From NCBI GenBank assembly GCA_963774765.1, contig CAVZGP010000031.1, positions 372,001 to 436,000 of the forward strand: 64,000 nt of DNA. The letters are read 5' to 3'. The stretch's first letter is position 1. Each line of letters starts with the position of its first letter. The notes below the pieces were generated by a model that was not told the origin of the DNA, ran no database searches, and saw nothing but the letters and a program-made list of their open reading frames with translations. A program made the position numbers and the translations under genes. The DNA comes from Sva-07 sp963774765 (GTDB lineage Bacteria; Actinomycetota; Acidimicrobiia; Acidimicrobiales; Ilumatobacteraceae). This document shows positions 60,369 through 64,000 of the stretch, piece after piece.

Positions 60369-60466
60369 TGATTCTCGACTGCGACCGCATCTGGACCCGC
60401 CTCGTCACGGCGGTGTTCAAGGTTCGACGACGGCCACGGGTCACGAACGACCCCCCGCCGAAATAG
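60368..60466 (+). CDS. Micropeptide 2 of the LinD-like operon
   Basis: A 32-aa peptide whose ATG shares its A with the LinD-like gene 2 stop (TGATG). It reads MILDCDRIWTRLVTAVFKV, then RRRPRVTNDPPPK. It matches micropeptide 1 at DC/NC, WTRLV, RPxVT and the Pro-rich tail, while the less constrained positions differ, which is the pattern of a real conserved peptide. It is the last gene of the operon; the following 280 bp hold only the GATGAGCG palindromes. Confidence 0.72.
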   Translation: MILDCDRIWTRLVTAVFKVRRRPRVTNDPPPK

Positions 60467-60616
60467 TCAGCCGTGACAGCGCCTCGCGAGCGCTGCGGAG
60501 CAGGTCGAACTCATCGGCGCCAGCGGCAGTCCGGGCTCGCTACGTCACGAAGTTGCCGGGATCGTCAACTCGGTGGGATCCCGACCCGTTGAACACTCTC
60601 ACACCCGGCCGGCAGC

Positions 60617-60727
60617 CCTGCGATGAGCGAAACCGCTGTATTCGGTCGGTTCGCTCATCGCAAGCGTTGTGTCGGTGCCTGCGATGAGCGAAACCGCTGT
60701 ATTCGGTCGGTTCGCTCATCGCAAGCG
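60617..60727. repeat. Tandem GATGAGCG palindromes, family 3, copies 1 and 2
   Basis: Two identical 50-bp units (60617-60666 and 60678-60727). Within each, TGCGATGAGCGAA pairs with TTCGCTCATCGCA (60619-60631 with 60650-60662; 60680-60692 with 60711-60723), extended inward by CCG/CGG. They separate the LinD-like operon from a convergent lipoprotein gene. A third copy in inverted orientation is at 62235. Confidence 0.85.
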
Positions 60728-60747
60728 TCGCACGACGTGATGGCGAA

Positions 60748-61206
60748 TCAGCCCTCGCTGGTGGTGCTGTTGTCGGCGGTGCAGATCGCGGTGTCGACAG
60801 CTGCGGCGCTGACCTGGACCTCTGCGACGGCCTTCTGGGCGGCGGTCACGATGTCGGCGACGACGGCGTCGTCGGAGGCGTCGGCGAGGGCACCCTCGAG
60901 GTCATCGGCCTGTGCTTCGAGATTGTCGATCTCGGCCTCGACGAGGTCGGCTCGGCTCCCGGCAAGATCGGAGCGCGCCGACTTGATGTCACCCGCGGCG
61001 GACTCGTACTCCTCCTTGGTGGCCGTTGCCGGGTCGAGTGCCGTGAAGGCGGTCAACGAGTCGACGTAGGTCCTGAGGTCCTGGCAGAAACCGGCGTTGG
61101 CGTCCACGACGTCCGCGACCGTGTTGTTGTCGTCGTCGGAGCCGCAGGCGGCCAACATGCTCACGCTGACGAGTGCGGCGGCGCTGATGCTGAGTATTCG
61201 CTTCAT
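60748..61206 (-). CDS. Small helical lipoprotein
   Basis: A 152-aa exported protein: signal peptide with lipobox MLAAC (Cys21), then an Asp-rich stretch and a helical mature part with heptad character (SAAGDIKSARSDLAGSRADLVEAEIDNLEAQADDLEGAL). Two Cys residues (FCQDL and AICTA) could form a disulfide. I know of no function for this type. It converges on the LinD-like operon. The 216 bp upstream (61207-61422) hold no gene. Confidence 0.75.
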   Translation of the reverse strand: MKRILSISAAALVSVSMLAACGSDDDNNTVADVVDANAGFCQDLRTYVDSLTAFTALDPATATKEEYESAAGDIKSARSDLAGSRADLVEAEIDNLEAQADDLEGALADASDDAVVADIVTAAQKAVAEVQVSAAAVDTAICTADNSTTSEG

Positions 61207-61422
61207 GATTTCCTCTTCCGGAATTCGTTGGGGGGTGGGTGAACGAGCCTGACGGCCCGGGCGATCGTATTCGACGAGTGCGACGGTCGACCGTCAGTGT
61301 TGGTCGCCGAGAGCAGGGTTCGGTGGTTTCGAACGGGCCTGTCATCGGTGGTCCCACAGAGTCGAGTGTTGGATCCCACCGGATGCGGCAATGGACGTCG
61401 ACGCCCAGCGGGTCGCGCCGGG

Positions 61423-61835
61423 TCAGTCACCGAGGATCACCGCGAGGAGCCCGACGACGAGGCCGATCGCAGCCGTGACGGCGGCGAAGATCCAAGCGGC
61501 GTGGGGTCGGAGCGGGCGCCATCTGCGAGTGAAGGATCGGTCTGACCGAACACGAACACCAGGCCCGGCACCACCGTCACGAGCAGGGTCGGGAGGCCAT
61601 CGACCATCGCCTCGCGGACCTCGGAGCGGTGCAACGGATCGCGTTCGACAACGTGACGTCCCACGAGCTCGGCATACAGGTGAGCGATCCACGTCGCCGC
61701 GCCCACGCCGAGCAGGAGCTCGGCCGCGTATCCGAGCCCGACATCGAAAAAGCTGGTCACGCCCAGCGCGGCGATGACCAGCACCGAGCCGTATGACGCC
61801 GCTCGAACCCGCTCGGCCACGCGATCATCGATCAT
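61423..61835 (-). pseudogene. Small multi-helix membrane protein, one-base frameshift
   Basis: The first frame (ATG 61835 down to about 61534) encodes three helices: YGSVLVIAALGVTSFFDVG, LLLGVGAATWIAHLYAELVG (in the family-like HLYAE-hv-gr pattern), TLLVTVVPGLVFVFG. It then loses sense. One missing base in the AA at 61532-61533 would give DPFTRRWRPLRPHAAW and the last helix IFAAVTAAIGLVVGLLAVILG in the second frame, ending at 61423. Repaired length is about 138 aa. Function unknown. Confidence 0.68.
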
Positions 61836-61876
61836 CGATCATCGTCGCATTCCCAGCACTCGGTACGACCGGTTGT

Positions 61877-62170
61877 TCACGCAGAGGTGGGGGCGCTTCC
61901 GATCGGAGAGGAACGCGTCAGCGTCGTCCGGGTGATCCATCGTCGGGCGCTCGCGGCGTCGAGCTTCGCTCCCGACACCACGACACGCGCGAGATTCGGC
62001 CCTCGAGTCGGTGCGTCCGCACCAGTTCCGGTTGTCGGTGTGTTCCACTCGGGGCCGTCCAACTCGACCCGCAGAGTGCGTCCGCCGCGACGGCGCCACC
62101 GCTCCATCAACACGATCCCGGTGATCAGACCGGACAACCAGATCAGGACGTAGAGCTTCATCGCGTTCAT
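61877..62170 (-). CDS. Small single-helix membrane protein
   Basis: A 97-aa protein starting at ATG 62170 (MNAMKLYVLIWLSGLITGIVLMERWRR...): one membrane helix at about 5-23 followed by a basic stretch and a hydrophilic tail (LRVELDGPEW). An ATG three codons later is equally possible. No family recognised. A GATGAGCG palindrome lies about 65 bp upstream of the start. Overlapping frames on the same strand are less protein-like. Confidence 0.45.
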   Translation of the reverse strand: MNAMKLYVLIWLSGLITGIVLMERWRRRGGRTLRVELDGPEWNTPTTGTGADAPTRGPNLARVVVSGAKLDAASARRWITRTTLTRSSPIGSAPTSA

Positions 62171-62234
62171 GGACACCCATCGTTTCGATTCTCTGCCAAA
62201 CCCCGAACGGTAGTCGGCGACCGTCAGCCCGGGA

Positions 62235-62277
62235 TGTGATGAGCGAACCGACCGGATACGGCGGTTTGGCTCATCGC
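62235..62277. repeat. GATGAGCG palindrome, family 3, copy 3 (inverted orientation)
   Basis: TGTGATGAGCGAACCGACCG, then GATACGGCGGTTTGGCTCATCGCA. It matches the reverse complement of the 60619 unit with about four differences, two of which reduce pairing. It lies between the SCO6745-like gene end and the small membrane protein start. Confidence 0.8.
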
Positions 62278-62300
62278 AATGGCCGAGGCGGAGATGGCTG

Positions 62301-63029
62301 TCAGCAGTCGAGGTGGGCGCCGATGACCTCGACGCCGGTGATGAACGCGTCGCGTTGGTCATCGGTGAGCGATGCGATCGATGGAACGAGGAGCTGGTCG
62401 GTCAGGTCGTCGGCCATGCCGAGGCGGGCCCGATCGTCGTCGGAGATGTCGGGCGCAGACTCCCAGCCGAACGACGTGACGTCGTCGGGCCGCCTGATCG
62501 TGTGGGCGACCAACGGGGAGACCCCGGTGGCGACGATGGCGAGCAGGTGCATGCTGCCGCGGAGTTCGCGCAAGACGCACACGTTGCGGTAGGCGCGAGC
62601 AGCGGGGTGATCGGGGAGCGGTTCGGCGGCGATACCCGCGAAGAGCGCGAGCGCGGAGCGGTCGACCGAGGCGACGAGTGCCTCGGCGGCCTCGTTGAAC
62701 CCATCGAGGGCATCGATGCCGTCGAGCTTGGCGATCCCGAACCGATCGGCGCACGCGAGGTATTCGCGAGCCGCATCCCGCGGGCCCATGACCTGCTTGG
62801 CCGAGTCCCACATCAGTTCCACGACGCCGGGGCTGAAGTAGCCGAAGGCGGCGCCGATCACGGATGGATCGACGTCACCGAGCACCCCGCCGCGCCCCAG
62901 GAAGTAGAAGCGGAAGCCGTCGAGGCCGAGTTCCTTGCCGCGAGCCATCGTGTCGGCGTCGAAGTAGAACCGGTTGCCGGCCTGGTTGATGATCGGGGAG
63001 GTCTGTCGGACGATCTCGAGCGGGGTCAT
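62301..63029 (-). CDS. SCO6745-family protein
   Basis: A 242-aa all-helical protein with the SCO6745 pattern: MTPLEIVRQTSPIINQAGNRFYFDADTMARGKELGLDGFRFYFLGRGGVLGDVDPSVIGAAFGYFSPGVVELMWDSAKQVMGPRDAAREYLACADRFG, cited here only as landmarks at residues 1-100. The GRGGVLGDVD turn and YF-PxVVExMW helix are the marks. These proteins are common and uncharacterised in actinobacteria. ATG 63029 is chosen because the family begins MTPLE; an upstream ATG at 63125 adds unrelated residues. Confidence 0.85.
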   Translation of the reverse strand: MTPLEIVRQTSPIINQAGNRFYFDADTMARGKELGLDGFRFYFLGRGGVLGDVDPSVIGAAFGYFSPGVVELMWDSAKQVMGPRDAAREYLACADRFGIAKLDGIDALDGFNEAAEALVASVDRSALALFAGIAAEPLPDHPAARAYRNVCVLRELRGSMHLLAIVATGVSPLVAHTIRRPDDVTSFGWESAPDISDDDRARLGMADDLTDQLLVPSIASLTDDQRDAFITGVEVIGAHLDC

Positions 63030-63109
63030 GCTCACGTTGTACTCCGGTGGAACGGTCTGCGGCGAACGAGGGGCGGCGTGCAGGCTCGGCGACTGACCGT
63101 CGATCCCGG

Positions 63110-64000
63110 TCAGGTTCGGGGCCAACCAGCCGATTGCGCTCCGACGACGTCGACGATGACTTCGGTGTCGGACATGGTGTAGACGCAGACCGTGCCGTCG
63201 GCGCCCGGGCGCACCATCGCTGCGTTGGCCACCGTGTCGCCGGCAACGAAGTTGAGGTTCGACGTTGGTGGCCTCGGAGCATCACACGGATACACGGTGA
63301 CGAATCCTGCGCCCGCGGGCGACGTGACCGTGACGTTGAGCGCGACAATGCCCGCGGGCGAACCCACGCCGCCGCGGTCGGCAACCTGTAGTCGTGTCTC
63401 GGTGAACGGCGCTCGACGCCCGATCCGATCCGCAACTCCGTCGATCGTGCCCGAGCCGCCTTCGAGTCGTGTCTCCATCAGGCGCGTGGCGTGAGTGCTG
63501 CAAGCCGGTGTCCCGGGCCGGCCCATCCGGCCACGTCGACGATCAACTCGGTGTCGCTGAGATTGAGAGGTACGATGCGCGTCCTGGGCATCGAGCTCCA
63601 CCCATGAAGAGTTCGCCTGGGTTCCACCGCGGCCGACGTTCAGCGTTGATGCGGTCGGGCGCTGGCGATCGCACGGGAACACGGTGACGAATCCCGGACC
63701 ACCGGCCTCGGTGGCGGTGACGGTCAGCATCGCTCCCGTTGCACCGACCGGTATTCCGTGGCGTCCGGCGACGGTCACCGGGGTGATGGTCCCAGCGGGC
63801 CGTCGCCCGATCGACTGTTGCCGACCGTCGACCGTCGCCAGCCGCGGACGGGTTTCGAGCAGACGCCCGGGTGCAATCGGTTGGTATCTGGACAGCGGAG
63901 GGTGATAGCCGATCACGTCGACGACGACGTCGGTCGTCGTCTGGTTGAAGATGCAGATCGAGCCGCCCACGCCGACGGTGACGACGGGGCGAACGCCGAT
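63110..64000 (-). CDS. Repeat-containing secreted/surface protein, 5' end outside window, two indels
   Basis: The frame is open to the window's right edge, so only the C-terminal part (about 295 aa) is visible. It consists of a repeated beta-rich unit of about 130 residues: LLETRP ... PVTVAGRHGIPVGATGAMLTVTATEAGGPGFVTVFPCDRQRPTASTLNVGRGGTQANSSWVEL and again LNVTVTSPAGAGFVTVYPCD, SNLNFVAGDTVANAAMV, VCVYTMSDTEVIVDVVG. Between about 63590 and 63490 the sense moves to another frame (PLNLSDTELIVDVAGWAGPG) and back, so one inserted and one missing base are likely. Such repeats occur at the ends of large secreted proteins in Acidimicrobiia. Confidence 0.7.
   Translation of the reverse strand: MGVRPVVTVGVGGSICIFNQTTTDVVVDVIGYHPPLSRYQPIAPGRLLETRPRLATVDGRQQSIGRRPAGTITPVTVAGRHGIPVGATGAMLTVTATEAGGPGFVTVFPCDRQRPTASTLNVGRGGTQANSSWVELDAQDAHRTSQSQRHRVDRRRGRMGRPGTPACSTHATRLMETRLEGGSGTIDGVADRIGRRAPFTETRLQVADRGGVGSPAGIVALNVTVTSPAGAGFVTVYPCDAPRPPTSNLNFVAGDTVANAAMVRPGADGTVCVYTMSDTEVIVDVVGAQSAGWPRT

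Noticed and set aside
1..64000. CRISPR array
   Set aside because: The repeats found are palindromic, few and widely spaced; no regularly spaced direct repeats with spacers and no cas genes.

Overview
The window is high-GC DNA from an actinobacterium. F420-type luciferase-like oxidoreductases, an SCO6745-family protein, SARP and LuxR/ATPase regulators, mycobacterial-style overlapping stop/start codons and Ser/Thr-rich lipoprotein linkers all fit. An Acidimicrobiia member such as Ilumatobacter is my best guess; this is inference from gene content, not a search result.

Left part (1-26 kb). The window opens inside nadC. A tail-to-tail hairpin separates it from a double-FKBP lipoprotein. A coupled minus-strand operon follows (greA, alpha/beta hydrolase, ABC1 kinase), divergent from leuB-ilvE. 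An F420-type oxidoreductase is flanked by two copies of a palindromic repeat. The roughly 950 bp before cimA hold no protein gene of normal size. They hold a candidate structured RNA on the minus strand (promoter, several cUUCGg hairpins, U-tract terminator) and, on the plus strand, a 14-residue leader peptide with five consecutive Ile codons followed by two hairpins. This looks like an isoleucine attenuator for cimA. Next come an AlkA-like glycosylase, a secreted protein, a copper module (merR-copA-copZ), an aldehyde dehydrogenase, an alkylsulfatase-like hydrolase, a frameshifted nitroreductase, a GH13 glucosidase, a glutamine-synthetase-like ligase, a haloalkane dehalogenase, an M14 peptidase lipoprotein, a cytochrome c lipoprotein, and a DUF2237/VIT pair.

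Middle (26-38 kb). A large NAD-glutamate dehydrogenase is broken by an in-frame TAG and a frameshift. gltX and a DUF218 protein precede tRNA-Gln(CUG) and tRNA-Glu(CUC). Just after tRNA-Glu lies a small integrative remnant: a tyrosine integrase with three frameshifts, an excisionase, a coiled-coil DNA-binding protein, a mazEF-like module and a second toxin-antitoxin-like pair, each module with its own palindromic operator.

38-54 kb holds an XRE regulator, SnoaL-like and luciferase-like proteins, then an iron/oxidative-stress cluster (ferritin, TrmO, DUF2202 ferritin-like, glycine-zipper protein, ZIP transporter, 1-Cys peroxiredoxin, cysteine-synthase-like enzyme) with two copies of a 95-bp repeat. 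Two large ATPase regulators (LuxR type and SARP type) flank a pair of DUF4242 genes. Three heptamer repeats spaced 11 bp apart sit in front of the SARP gene.

54-60.5 kb is the most unusual part: a tightly coupled operon of a kinase-like protein, a membrane protein, and two paralogous membrane proteins with a linalool dehydratase/isomerase-like domain. Each of these two paralogues is followed, with overlapping stop/start, by a tiny paralogous peptide sharing a Cys...WTRLV...RPxVT pattern. The three membrane proteins share one N-terminal membrane module. I read this as a candidate undescribed terpenoid or alkenol-modifying membrane system.

The right end has GATGAGCG palindromes, a lipoprotein, a frameshifted membrane protein, a small membrane protein, an SCO6745-family protein and the 3' part of a repeat-containing surface protein. 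About nine genuine-looking genes in the window are broken by single-base indels or a stop, and nearly all make sense again when one base is removed or added. Local sequence error is therefore at least as likely as gene decay.
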